From: Rhabditoides inermis
Taxonomy: Eukaryota > Nematoda > Chromadorea > Rhabditida > Rhabditidae
DNA: 64,000 nucleotides
Reading direction: 5' to 3'
Assembly (NCBI GenBank): GCA_963966185.1
Contig: CAWZYM010000235.1
Coordinates: forward strand, 1 to 64,000
This document shows, in pieces, positions 24,800-40,818 of this stretch (its first letter is position 1; every line of letters begins with the position of its first letter). The notes under the pieces were generated by a model that was not told the origin of the DNA, did no database searches, and saw only the letters and a list, made by a program, of their open reading frames with translations. A program made the position numbers and the translations under genes.

Positions 24800-25097
24800 T
24801 TTTTTGTTTGTTTGTTTACAATCTTCACTCTAACTTTCTCATTATAGATTTCTACTCTTTTTCCAGATTTTACTTTGTTCGCTACTTTCCTTTCGTCCGC
24901 TGTGGCCCTGCACTGATGAGCGTTCAGGCAGTAGGCCCACCACAGTGGATGTTCTTATTTCGATTCTATTATTTAGTCAGTAACTCTAGATATAGTACGT
25001 TGATGTAGCCTGTCTGCAGGATAATGGGCCGAAACAGGGATTCTGTTTCTTATTTATTTGTGAACTACTTTATCTGCTTTGTCAATTCCTCATTGTT
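24800..25097 (+). repeat. Right terminal repeat (pLTR) of the Penelope-like element
   Basis: An exact copy of 20739-21036 at an offset of 4061 bp. It begins 8 bp after the stop of the element's coding region. Confidence 0.9.
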
Positions 25098-25564
25098 ATT
25101 ATTTCAGCCTGACAGCAATGTCTTGTACCCATTTTGATAGAACGTATTCGGGTCGATAACACATCGGTTCGTTCCTTATCGAACTTTTTTCTTTCTTTTC
25201 TCGTCTGTTTTTTTCTTCTTTATTTTCTTTGTTTTTGTCCGCAATAATTTACTTAAACTGCAGCTGCTGGAAAAGAAGAGAAATGAGAAAGCGATTTAGA
25301 TTCCAGCACGAGATAATGCAGTAGTTGTTTCAAAAAGAAAGAAATGGTCAATGAACTTCATTGCGATTGCAACGATTGCACCCACGAGGGATTGAATCAT
25401 TGAGTTGAGTTTCAGAATGGAGTAAGAATAGAGTGTGAGTGGGTGAATTGCAATGAAAAGATACGTGCATTCGTTAATATTTTATATTTTGGCCATTCCT
25501 CCTCTGAATCATTCGTGCTATACCTGTGATGGCTCCTTGAGTACGAAGTATATTCATAGTGTAC
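25098..25564. other. Flank between retroelement and next gene
   Basis: T-rich then A-rich noncoding sequence; nothing recognisable. Confidence 0.5.
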
Positions 25565-27098
25565 ATGCATCATGCGAACATTCAAAGCGCGATGGAATTG
25601 AATGGAATTGTGGCGAGTGAAAAGCACCCGGGATACTTTCAATTCCTACCCACCCACGTAAACATCGACACACCGATCTTCATATGTGAGTCAATCTCCC
25701 CCTCTCTCTTCCATCTACTTTCAACTCTCTTCAGCCCAGTGCCGCTTCCCGTGGGTCCGGCTGGGCGACAGCGTGGCCATCGGTCTGAACCGGAAGGGCG
25801 GAGTGGAGGATGTGCGGGCCGTCTCCGCCCAGCTGCCGACTCGCGTGCCACACGACAACACACTGCAGGTGGGCATGACTCCCACTCGCGAGTCCGATGG
25901 GTGCAGGTGTTGACGCGTGCGTGTTTCTCCGACCGAGACGTGGCGATCTCCTCTCTGGGACTGGTGTGGGTGCCCCGCTCGCCCCAACACTCCCTCCCCT
26001 CAACTGGCTGGCATCGCACCTGGATAAAGAGGTCAGCACGACACTCATCTATCGTCTGCGCCAGGGTGATATTTTTCCATCCTCCTTGAAGTTATACACT
26101 GCTGTAACCACGTGTCTCTTTTGTATTCTATCGACATTCACTAGACTGTTCTGCTACGCAACACGCAAACGTTATAGCTTATGCTATTTGTATTTTCAGT
26201 TATTTTGCACACATCTTAAAAAGCGTGACCACAGACCACAGTGGTTTTATTTGCAGTTCGGCATGAAGCGGGGATAGCACATTTGTGTTTCGTTATCAGA
26301 CGGACCGCTGCGGAAAAGGCGGATGTTCGGGCGTCGCATCCGACGGTGGAGTGGCAGTGGCAGAGTGTGCAGGCGGAGAAATGCGAGGGGGACAGAGCGA
26401 GCGAGTGCGCACACTCACACACACAACCACACGCACAACGGAGATGAAGAAGGTGGGGACAGAACGGGAAAGCAGCCAGTGAGTGAGTGGATTGCAGGTG
26501 GTGTTCGATTTGAAAGAGATCGTTGGCGTGGTCGTTGAAGAAGACGCTCCCGGACATCTAGAGATGCAGCCACTCTACACCAACATGAACAGACCAGTGC
26601 ATATAGGTACACGCTCTAGTGCCTTCACAGTCAAATCAACACAAACACACTTCAGCTCTCTCCGCGTTCCCCCCCCCGTTCGTCTGGGCGACTTTATCAC
26701 TGTGGTCCTTGCGACTGCTCCTTGGGTTCCGATCTAAGTCACACCGTTCCACAACCATGTGCCGACCCGAGTGCAACGCGGCACTGTACAGGTGAACACT
26801 TGTTCTCCCATTTTCTTGACGCCATCTTCAGCTGCTGTCGGATACGTACTTTGGCGAGGATGTGGGAGAGTCGGTGGACGTGGGTCGAGTGTGGGTGGCG
26901 CGGGGGCGATTCGAGCACGACCTGCCCACAAGGGGCCGACATCCCGCATGGTTGAGGAGGTGGTGGCAGAGAGAGAGGGCGGGGAACGGGAGTGGATCAA
27001 GGATGGCAGCGGGGGAGCGTGGCTCGAAGGAGTGTGCGGTGCGGGACGCTGACTGGGTGGTGGTGGATGTGCCCGCATATGATTTATTCATTTATTAG
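25565..27098 (+). CDS. Unrecognised protein with two tandem copies of one domain
   Basis: The clear exons are 25565-25685, 25735-25868 and 25907 to about 26030, then exons near 26235-26390, 26494-26606, 26666-26790 and 26830-27098. Two blocks of about 125 residues align with each other: NGIVASEKHPGYFQFLP against VGVVVEEDAPGHLEMQP, VRLGDSVAIGL against VRLGDFITVVL, PTRVPHDNTLQ against PTRVQRGTVQ, and GLVWVPRSPQHSLPSTG against GRVWVARGRFEHDLPTRG. The pattern (Gly-rich beta strands, LGD turn) recalls an OB or cold-shock-like fold, but I do not recognise the family. Block 2 contains an in-frame TAA (26735-26737) where block 1 has sense codons, and a C9 run at 26669-26677 that is one or two bases from keeping the frame. 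It may be a damaged gene or carry sequence errors. The true 3' end is uncertain. Confidence 0.5.
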
Positions 27099-28617
27099 TA
27101 AAAAGTGATTGTATTTTGACATTCTATCACATGACAGTTGTAGTTTATGTAACCAAAAAAATCAGAGTGGTATGCTTCTTTAAAAACGATCGGGTTAGAT
27201 CCGGTCAGATCAGATCAGTGTGAAAGGAAACAAGAAAACTAGAAACGTACGAAGTTTCCAGCTATTTGGTGCGCTCTTCGCCCGAAATCCAGTCGTACAT
27301 GTAGAATCCATTCACTTCTCGAAGTGAGACAGTAAGTGAACTGCAGTTCTCATATGCTAATGTGCTATGTAATCAGGATACATTGAACTGTTCAGGAGTG
27401 CCGTCTAGGCGGAGCCACGAGTGAGAGAGGCCTAGTTCGTCACCGCCCAACTCTGCAGCAACTTGACATCCACATTCGATGATAACCATGCATAGAAGGC
27501 AGACCCTTCTGGTTAGCAGTCCGGAAGTCGACTAACTACATAAACGACTCGTCCTACACCTTACTGTTCTCTCTTTCTTTTTATCTCTTCTCACCGTATC
27601 CTACTCTCCCCCCTTCTCTCTCCCTCCCTCCTTCCTCCTCCTCTCTCTCTACTCTTCTGTCCTGATAAACCTGATAAACCGGTATCAGACAATCGTTCCC
27701 GACTAAGAACTCTCCAATGCCGGTACACTCAATTGTTTTTGCTGAAACAGTTGAGGTCTGAGAGGGATAGAGGGAGAGAGGGAGAGAGGGAGAGAGGGAG
27801 AGAGGGAGAGAGGGAGAGAGGGAGAGAGGGGGAGAGGGAGAGAGGGAGAGAGGGAGAGAGGGAGAGAGGGAGAGAGGGAGAGAGGGAGAGAGGGAGAGAG
27901 GGAGAGAGGGAGAGAGGGAGAGAGGGAGAGAGGGAGAGAGGGAGAGAGGGAGAGAGGAAGAGAGGAAGAGAGGGAGAGAGGAAGAGAGGGAGAGGGCGAG
28001 AGGGCGAGAGGGCGAGAGGGCTAGAGGGGGGGGGGAGGAAGAGAGGGAGAGAGGGAGAGAGGAAGAGAGGGAGAGGGTCACTTCCTTGTTGTCCACTTGT
28101 TTCGACTGTAAATGTAAAGTTGTAAATGCAATGTGTTGTGGGACGTGAGACTTGAATTTAGCATTAACATACATATGACTATTGAGAGATATGCAGAGAC
28201 AGTATGCGGTTTAGTCGAACCCTCCTCGGCTATCATCTCACCGCATCCCAATCCCCCCTTTGTCATTTCACGTGGTTAGCGATGAGCGGCGCGGCTGTGG
28301 CGCGCGAATCACGCGAGCATTTCTGCCGTACAGCAACGCACACTGACGACGCTCTCACGCTGCAAATGGCTTATCACGTCGAGACTTGGCCACGCATCTA
28401 CCCTCACTCGATGACGTGGCCATGGCTCATGGAGTGAATTGGCAGGGTGCAAATGGAAACGTGTGCGAGGCGGTTTCTCTTTCATCTCGCCGCCGCCACT
28501 GTGGAATTGCGCATTAGGAAGTGTTTTGCAGAGACTGACCGCTACTACAGCCGTCAATGGAAGGCTACATTCCGACTGCACCTGTATGGGGCGTGCGAGC
28601 ACATCTCCACCGGGTCG
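27099..28617. other. Intergenic region with a large GA-rich satellite
   Basis: I see no supported gene. The centre (27765-28078) is a GGGAGA-type repeat; its long open frames on both strands are repeat artefacts. The flanks show nothing recognisable. Confidence 0.5.
27765..28078. repeat. GAGGGAGA-type purine satellite, about 310 bp
   Basis: A near-pure purine strand of 8-bp GAGGGAGA-like units with GAAGAGAG and GGCGAGAG variants near 27960-28020 and a G9 run near 28027. Confidence 0.95.
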
Positions 28618-28984
28618 TCATGATGACTCTTCTCCTGCCTCAGCTTGAACGTGCAAGTGGTCGCCGTGCTGACGCCCCTGTCCGCATCCCTGACATCAAT
28701 CGATAATCAATCGATACCTCGTTACCTGCTTCAAAACGCCGGCGTACTTGGAGCCGCCGGTGCCATAGTGCTCGCAGAAGTAGTCAAAATCTACAGCGCA
28801 TACAATACAGGTACAGGGTACCAGCCTGCGGTACTCTACACTATGCCGTACCCAGTTCCTGGGCGTGCGCCTCGAGAAACACGAGAAGAAGAAGGACACC
28901 GAGAAGGCGCGACTGTAAGGAGGGGTAGGACAGGAGGAGGAATACACGAGGGAAGGACGTCGATGCGACGGGCCGACTGACCAT
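28618..28984 (-). CDS. Small secreted protein, family unknown
   Basis: Three exons. The first starts at the ATG at 28984. It encodes a leader with a strong hydrophobic core (LLGVLLLLVFLEAHAQ), then across the splice DFDYFCEHYGTGGSKYAGVL, then GCGQGRQHGDHLHVQAEAGEE and a TGA at 28618-28620. The mature part would be about 50 residues with two cysteines. The hydrophobic core starts about 27 residues in, so it is a long signal peptide or a signal anchor. Introns are short with normal sites (GTACGG...CTGTAG and GTAACG...TGTCAG). It lies about 130 bp downstream of histone H3 on the same strand. Confidence 0.5.
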
Positions 28985-29113
28985 GTCAGCAGTGGCTGAC
29001 TGACTGACTGGCTGCGGCGCGCGGTGGCTGCTGGAATGACACATGCTAGAACGCGAGGCACGGCTGCATCCTTTACACCATTTCACTCACTCATCTATGT
29101 GTCCAAAGGCAAT

Positions 29114-30305
<1,192 letters not shown>

Positions 30306-31597
30306 TTATGCGGACTTGGCAGCATCTAGGAGAAGACGACGCATCTCGCCCACCTGAACAAGACTTCATCATACCATCCCTCCCCTCCTTGTTCACCTGT
30401 CTCTCCAGCTCCGTGCACTCCTTGCTAAGCTCGCTGTGCCGCTGTTCCAACTCCCTCCTTTCCTCAAACAAACGACGCAGCCTGCAACACAATCATGTCT
30501 CGTATGCCACACGCATCCCACCATCCACTCACCTCTCCTTCTGCTTCTCCCTATACTTGGCCGCTGCCGCCTTGTTCTTCTCCTTCTTTTCTTTGCACGC
30601 GGGAGGGGCTAAAAGTTCGAATACAAAAAAAAACATATTATGAACTACCAGTTGATGAATCGAGCGCAGTACATACAATGTCCACTAGGTCGTCGAGAGC
30701 GATCATCTGACTAGAAGTCTCCGAAACCCTACAAAAGCATCACGTTCAGTTATATCGCGACATATACAAGCACTGACTTGATCCTACACAGCTCCTCCAC
30801 CTTGTCCTTCCTGTTCTGTTCAGACTGCTGCTGCTCGACCGGATGCCCCGCCCACTGCTGAGAGATGTCTGCGGGCGGGGTGCCGGCAGGGAACGCCGGC
30901 AGAGGACATCCCGCATCGTCACACGTTCGCGGCAGCACACATCCCATCGCTGGGTGGTGGTAACCTGCCAATATTTCCTCCCTCCCTCCCCCCCCCCCCC
31001 TCTCTCCACTCACCATCCTCCGCTCCAGTTCCACCACTACTGTCCATGCAGGTGAATGTGACGCAGGGATGGTAGACCTCGTCCTCTGGCGCATGCCTCA
31101 TCTGCACTGGCAGGTCGAGTTCGGGGAAGAGAGGCGGTTCCTCCACTTCTTCCCTGCCCCCCTCCACTCCACTTCCCACCCCGATCGGGTGGTGGTAGTG
31201 GAGGTGCTGATCACACGACGCCGCATGCTGCGAATACGACGGGTGCGGGCAGTGAGCGTAGAATTGCACCTGCAAGCTGGACATTGGTGACCCACGATAT
31301 GTAAGTGAGTGGTGAATGGACTGACTTGGTGAGGGTGGTGGTGATGGGATGGGTCGGCGGTCCACCGCTGCGCCCCGCTCAGTTCATGAGGGGCCGACGA
31401 GGCCTGGTCCTCACACGAGTAGCTAGGGCGTAGAGTATCAGAGAGGGCACACACAATCAGATCAGAGATCAGACACATCACATCACCACATAAGTACATA
31501 CATACTCAATTCACAAAACCACATGTATTTCAAAACTAACCACTCACTCGGTATAGTGGCAGTGATCGTGATCGAACTGCGAACAGCCAGACCACAT
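30306..31597 (-). CDS. ATF4-like bZIP transcription factor
   Basis: Exons start at 31548-31597 (ATG after GATGTACAG), then 31326-31422, 31269-31014 and further ones to a TAA at 30306-30308. The C-terminus is a bZIP: a basic region KEKKEKNKAAAAKYREKQKE with the Asn-x-x-Ala-Ala-x-x-Tyr-Arg pattern of ATF4, then LRRLFEERRELEQRHSELSK and, across an intron, LERQVGEMRRLLLDAAKSA, giving leucine heptads. The N-terminus is rich in His, Gln and Pro. A short helical LDDLVDI sits just before the basic region. Tyr in place of the usual Cys/Ser and the KAAA signature favour the ATF4 group (C. elegans ATF-4). Nuclear, DNA-binding as a dimer. Confidence 0.7.
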
Positions 31598-32075
31598 CTG
31601 TACATCACCATATTCACAAGATGCATCAACATATACATCCAACAAAATCAAAAGGTACTCACAGAGAGAAGAAGTGGCAACTTCATGCACAATCACACAT
31701 TCACAAAGACTCCATACAAATAGCAAAATAATTTATTAGAAACACTAACCTACGAACCTCTGTCCGCTGTTTTGACACGACGATATCATGAGCGAATGTT
31801 TCGTATAGGGTATAGAGAGGAACCTTTGAGTAATGAGAAAACCAAAAGCAAAATCACTTGAGGTACGGACAACCTCGGCCGATACGTTCAAAACAACGTT
31901 ATTAAAATGGACAGGTGGGAGAAGAGGAGGAGCCAAGGCGAAACAGGAGAAGCCCACATGATCCGTACAAAACACGCATTCAACACAGGAGAGGGTAGAG
32001 ATACTGATTACTACAACACACATGGTCGAGTGGAAATTGAATAGAACCTATGAGCTACAGTATACTAGTAGTAGT
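31598..32075. other. Short intergenic region between two minus-strand genes
   Basis: No gene seen. It holds the 5' leader of the bZIP gene and the 3' flank of the dehydrogenase. Confidence 0.5.
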
Positions 32076-33104
32076 CTATATGCGGGCATGCATGCCCCCG
32101 TTGATGCCGATCGTCTCTCCGGACATGTACGACGCCTCATCCGAGACGAGGAACGAGACGGCGCCCGCGCACTCCTCCGCCTGCCCGATCCGCCCCAGGG
32201 GGATGTCACTCAGCAGACGGTCGCGAGTCTCCTCGTTCTCGTACAGAGTACGCGAGAAGTCAGTCTGGATGATGCCTGTAGTGGATGACATGATGGGGGG
32301 AGTGGAGGAGGCGCGGGAAGGGAGCACTCACCGGGGGCGACGGCGTTGACGCGCACGTTCTTGTGGGCGAGCGACTGCGAGAGAGCCTTGTTCACTCCGA
32401 TCAGCGCCGTCTTCATCACTGAGTATGCGCCAAGACCATCCATCGGAGCGTGGCCTCAAATTAACTATGTCAATCTATTTGGTACTTCTCATACACAACA
32501 GGACAGTAGTCCACAATCAAAAATAATAGACCCAAATGCATGTCAATTTTTTTCATGAGCACTTACCGGCAATGCTGGATACGAACACGATGTTTCCCTT
32601 GCCGGATGCTTCGAGATGAGGGAGAGCTTCCTGAGTGAGCTGGAGTGCCGATCGCACCTGTAACCACACAATCAAAAACATCAAAACCCAAAACGCCCCC
32701 TTTCTTTCTGACTACAAACACCACACATCATACAATTCGCCGATCAAAACAAAAGTATAGCCCTCTTGCACCCCCTGCACATGTACTTCCAAATAGACAA
32801 TAGGGCAGTGATCTCCGGACCTGAGATATATGGGCAATCAACAACCCTCTCAACTCTACGACAACAAGCGACAAGCTTCTGCAGTGTGCCGCCGTGCAAC
32901 CGTTTCCCGTGAATTACGCGTGCACCAGTCGGCCGCTTATCACGTGAGAACCACAAACAACTCAAGAGCAATGATGTTGGAAGCTGGAAGCCAAGTCGAC
33001 TGACATTCCGTCTAACACATTTTGCAACCACTGGTCACCGGATCTGTGAGAGTGATGGTGGCTGTCACATGGTGGAACTTATGTGTAAATGGTGTAATGA
33101 GAAA

Positions 33105-33149
<45 letters not shown>

Positions 33150-34501
33150 GCAGTTGCTTGCAGTCTGCAGCAAAATCACCGAGGAACAGGAATTTCACAT
33201 GATTTTCACACAACGCACAACCGTCAATAGAGATTCGGACTCACTTCAATACTTCAAAACCTACTTTCCCAGAAAATTGTCTACAACTCGTACTACTGCA
33301 TTTGTCCACATGGGAATTCATACGGTATCGTGGACAACAGACAACTAAAATGCCAAGTATATGCTATCACGTGCCTTCTAGAGCAATTTATCTAATCCAC
33401 GCAGACTCGCACATCCATCCTATTTTTGTTGAGTTTTTTTGTTGAGTTTTGTATCAAGTCAAGATATGTCGAGTAAGTATGTTTTAAAATTAGAATCTGG
33501 TTTGGTTTGGATGCAGGAACTTTCTTTAATGAACAATTCGATAATTCGCGTTTTTAGACATATTTTGCCTCATAATAAACTAAATAAGACAAGCGGGAGA
33601 AGAACGTCAGTAAAGAGCAAACTAAACGAAACGTTTTTGAATAAACCAAGACAAAAAGAGAACTGACGTTGACTTGGAGGAGTTTGTCCCACTGGCTGTC
33701 CGAGATGGAGAGCAGGTCTCCATAGTGAGGGTTGGCAGCCGCGTTCGACACAAGGATGTCCAGCTTGCCGAACCTAGACCAAATTGCATTCACATACAAC
33801 TCATGAGAGCGTCATACCTGTCAATCGCGTAGTCGACGAGCTTCTTCCTGTCCTCCTTGATTCCCACGTGCGCCACCACTCCCGCAGCATCGATACCCTC
33901 CAATCGGAGGGCAAGCACCGCTTCCTGTAACATCATTTACCGTGATATTATCATATTAGGTTTTTTTTAATTATAGATTCACAGTACACAGTACATCATC
34001 ATATATGATATGCTCACCTCTACATTCTTGTTCTTCCTGCTGGATACGATAACAGCAGCCCCGTCGAGACCGAGCTGCTTCGCGATCGCGAAACCGATAC
34101 CCTGTAGACAAACCAAATCAAACATCAAACGTTCATCCGAACTTGCAAAAGTGATCATGGCAATATCTGTTAAGACAGTAGTTTGTGACTCGTACAAAGT
34201 TGGGAAAGATAAGAAGATAAGAAAACTGCAGACATATTGCTAAGAATGCACTACAAGAATCTCAGACTGGTCTGGGAACAGTGAATGATGCAATAATGTC
34301 GATAGCGAGATGAGATAGCGACGTCATATAACATATAGAAAAGAATTTTTCGAAGAAGAGACAACATGTGTAAACAATTCGAAGTTGGAAATGAACATAC
34401 AGAAACAAATCATCATTACTGCAAACGCAAACACATACCTTGGTGGAAGCGGTGACAATGGCGACACGGTCAGCGAGGAACCTGGTGGCGCCGGTCGCCA
34501 T
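32076..34501 (-). CDS. DHRS4: DHRS4-like short-chain dehydrogenase/reductase
   Basis: The ATG is at 34501 and the TAG at 32076-32078. The cofactor motif TASTKGIGFAIAKQLGLDGA is followed by the NADP-type SSRKNKNVEEAV, then SNAAANPHYGDLL (the Asn-Ala-Ala motif), IVFVSSIAG with the catalytic Ser, and YSVMK with the catalytic Tyr/Lys. NVRVNAVAPG, IIQTDFSRTL and EASYMSGETIGINGG complete the fold. This is the DHRS4/SCAD-SRL type carbonyl reductase, which uses NADPH. The protein ends ...MHARI, so the peroxisomal SRL/SKL signal of vertebrate DHRS4 is missing. One intron (about 32660-33665) is about 1 kb, much longer than the rest, and holds a GA microsatellite. The frame is intact. Confidence 0.88.
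33107..33146. repeat. (GA)n microsatellite in the large DHRS4-like intron
   Basis: About 40 bp of GA dinucleotides inside the approximately 1-kb intron. Confidence 0.9.
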
Positions 34502-38034
<3,533 letters not shown>

Positions 38035-38390
38035 ACCCTGATGATGAGTGCTGTGTAATTCCCATCCCTCATTCACCTCGTCGCGTGTCGTTGCGCCCCT
38101 CATTCGACGTGCGTCATCTTTTGGCCTTTCTTGTCCAGATACGCTCTTCGAATGCCTGCTCCCATTGGACTAGTCTGAGTGTGTCTATCTTCTCCATATC
38201 CCTATTCCTGTGTCGTATAATAAGTTATTGTACTCGGAATTCGGCTTTGTAAATTCGAAATGAGCACAGCTCGGATAAATGTGATATGTGTTTATGGTTT
38301 TCTTACATAATTGTATGATGTATGTGTTGCAAAACGCTTTGATATCTGATTACTTGAAGAAACGTAAGTGCGTAAGAAGAGTTTTATAAG
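38035..38390. other. Intercistronic/3' UTR sequence
   Basis: 356 bp between SRP54 and RNASEH2B. No gene; AG precedes the next ATG directly (TTTTATAAG-ATG). Confidence 0.5.
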
Positions 38391-39706
38391 ATGGTCCGTC
38401 TGACCCGCAACTCGTCGAAATATTCGGTAGAGGATGGTGAGGAGGAGGACGAGTGCGTGGATATGGAGGAGGAAGAGTACAAGAAGACTGGAAAGGAGAA
38501 AGGTCCGCCTAGCTCCGATATGAGCATGGACAGGAGGGTTCTGCTCGCCAAGGGTGCGTTTCTGTCAACAACATGTATTTGCAGTGTACTGTTTCAGCGG
38601 GTTCTCTGTCTGTCGGCTGCTCTCTCCACCGTATGCCCCACCCGAAGACTGGACAGGCGGTGCTGATGAGAGTGGATAAGGAGAACTGCGATGAGGTGAG
38701 TGGGATGGAATGTGGAATCATGCATTGTACAGTTGTTGGTATTGTTCAGGTGTTGTCGATTGGCGATGAGTACCGTTCGTGGTTGTGTGGGGAGAGTGTG
38801 GTGGGCGATGGTCGGCTGATGGCTCTCGCCCCCATCCACCCCCTATTCCTCGCACTCCCGTATCTCGAAAAACACAAGGTGCGTCGCGGAGAGTTGGTTG
38901 TTATTCACTTGTTAGTATGTGTTCAGGCTCGCTTCGAGATGCTGGAGGAGATTCTGTGTGATCCATCTGAGGGAGAGAACGAGGGAGTGGGCGGAGGCGG
39001 AAACATCTCTCTGCTCGCAGCCAACCAGCAACTACTCAAGCAACTCAACAAGGTCGCCGATGTCAAGGGTGAGAATAGAATAATGTTTCGCATGAGGACT
39101 AGTCTCACCCGTTCGTGGTTTGTGTTGTAGAAGTGGCGGACGAGGTTGTGTACCGGTTGAATGAGGAGCGGGCGCTCGCTTGGCTCGCCGGCAGACACTC
39201 GCGTCTCAAGCACGCCATCCGCCATTCACTCCACTCGGGCATACGCGACAATGGTGATAACGACAAAAGGGAACGAGAAGGCATATTGTGATTCAGAGGA
39301 GGTGCTTGCTCGGTATGTGTTCAATGTGCTGTGCGACTGGCTCAGTCCCGACATGGCTGCTACGCTCAAGGTTACTTTGAACTTTACATATGTTGTCTTA
39401 ACATGCATCATATATGTTGTATAATATGTTTTTATTCAGATTCATCTAAAGATTGTTGATGCTGTGGTGGAGGATCGAGTGGACCAGGGTATGAAGAGGA
39501 AGGCAGTGGATGAGATGGAGGAGCTGCTCAAACCCCAAGTCAAGGTGGGGAGGATCAGGAAGGGTGTTGGATGGTTAGCATCGAGGGTATTTCAGAAGGC
39601 GGCCCCGACCGAGTCTGTCCAGTCGAAGCGACTCAAGGCTGCCAGCAAGGGTACCAAGTCTCTCTCGTCCTTCTTCTCCCCCAAACCCAAGAAGGAGGAT
39701 GCCTGA
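38391..39706 (+). CDS. RNASEH2B: Ribonuclease H2 subunit B
   Basis: An acidic N-terminus (DGEEEDECVDMEEEEY) is followed by a triple-barrel-type core: HRMPHPKTGQAVLM, SWLCGESVVGDGRLMALAPIHPLFLALPYLEK (shown in parts; DGRLMALAPIHPLFL is the recognisable RNASEH2B segment), ARFEMLEEILCDP, and ADEVVYRLNEERALAWLAGR. The second half has LARYVFNVLCDWLSPDMA, and the end, GTKSLSSFFSPKPKK, is a PCNA-binding PIP-box-like motif as in the human protein. RNase H2 removes ribonucleotides from DNA in the nucleus. The frame breaks once between the two halves and is restored by one A fewer in AAAA 39265-39268. Stop 39704-39706. Confidence 0.82.
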
Positions 39707-39988
39707 CAATGATGTTATTCTTGTTACGTTTTATACACGATCTCTTGATTTTTATCGGTTGTACCATTCGATACTCTTCACTGAATTTGAGCTCACTTTC
39801 TCCGTTTCATGACACATGTTGTTCCCTTGCCTTTTCATATAAACGGTTTCTCATATTTGCTAATTTTCTTTGTTCTTGGTAATATCGTCGGTTGATGATT
39901 CCGTGTAATATCTCGATTATTTTCTGGTGTAATGCTAGCTGTTGAGTGTATTGATTGGTGTATTGTGGATGTAGTATGTTGTTGTAGT

Positions 39989-40547
39989 ATGAGTCGTCTG
40001 GCGGCGTCTCGCATTGCCCACTTGGGCAGGGGAATCGGAGAGGCGACGCCCTTCGGAAAGAGGATGGACAGGTGGGAGACAGTCTTCACTCTTCAGTTTC
40101 GATATTGTGTTGGTGGTTGGATGTATGCTGTGTTACAGGCTGAGCAACCGTATCTGGGGCGAGGTGGTGCGTCCGACGGACAAGAGGAGTCTGAAGGTGG
40201 TGCGCGTCATGTCGGCCGAGCCGTACGAGACGAAGGAGCAGCTCTCACCCAAGTACTACCCCAACCTGCCCATGTTCCACTACCTCACCAAGGTATGCCA
40301 TGACAATAGTGGAGATCCGATTCTACTATGTATTGTTGTAGATGCTGCGTCTGCACGGTCTTTTCTTCGATGACCACGTCATCTTCCGAAACGTGCAGGA
40401 TGAGTTGAAAATGATGCGTGGAAAGGTGAGCTGACGTTCTTGATCACATCAGGTTCAGGTTTGTTAGAGTTATGTGTGTTCTGTTTTCAGGTGGTGCGCC
40501 CTCCGATCGGTCAGGGAAAGCGCGCCCAGCTTCGCGGAAAGAAGTGA
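39989..40547 (+). CDS. MRPS33: Mitochondrial ribosomal protein S33
   Basis: The exons are 39989-40071, 40139-40292, 40342-40425 and 40491-40547. The order RIWGEVVRPTDKRSLKVVRV, YYPNLPMFHYLTKMLRLHGLF, DDHVIFRNVQDELKMMRGK and IGQGKRAQLRGKK matches MRPS33 of the mitochondrial small subunit, including the terminal GxGKRA. The N-terminus (MSRLAASRIAHLGRGIG) can serve as a mitochondrial presequence and extends beyond the human start. The ATG follows GTTGTTGTAG. Poly(A) signal at 40694. It lies 282 bp after RNASEH2B and 271 bp before PNKP. Confidence 0.9.
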
Positions 40548-40693
40548 TTTGCTGTTTTCCTTACATGACTTCGTTATTGTCTTATTTCATTCACCATGGT
40601 TCTGTAGATATCCATAGTTGTAGAGTAGTATTGGTAGTGTCAGTCATGTTTTGTTACATAGGCGTTGTTTGGTTGTTTTCGAGGAATTATGCG

Positions 40694-40699
40694 AATAAA
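40694..40699 (+). terminator. AATAAA poly(A) signal
   Basis: About 147 nt after the MRPS33 stop codon and ahead of the PNKP start. Confidence 0.6.
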
Positions 40700-40818
40700 T
40701 ACATATGTCTTAATGAGGTTTTTTGCCTTGTTTTCTGTGTGCGTGATGTGTTCAAACGCTAATTATATCTAATATGGTCGTTTTGTGACCTGCTTTATTG
40801 TGTTTCGTTGAGATTTCG

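Larger units (their letters stand above)
20739..25097 (+). mobile_element. Penelope-like retroelement with N-terminal GIY-YIG (Naiad-type)
   Basis: A 298-bp direct repeat lies at both ends (20739-21036 and 24800-25097), identical as far as I can read. It matches the pseudo-LTR arrangement of Penelope-like elements. Between them lie a structured noncoding 5' region (about 21330-21513) and one long coding region in which a GIY-YIG endonuclease precedes the reverse transcriptase. In classical Penelope elements the GIY-YIG is C-terminal; the permuted order is diagnostic of the Naiad/Chlamys clade as I know it. Identical ends indicate a recent insertion. I found no clear target-site duplication. 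The element sits between the secreted-protein gene and the tandem-domain gene, about 460 bp from each. Confidence 0.9.

Noticed and set aside
27733..28174. Arg/Glu-rich or Ser/Leu/Pro-rich proteins on both strands
   Set aside because: They are translations of a purine satellite. The same applies to similar frames at 8520, 9430-9900, 42000-42500 and 60700.
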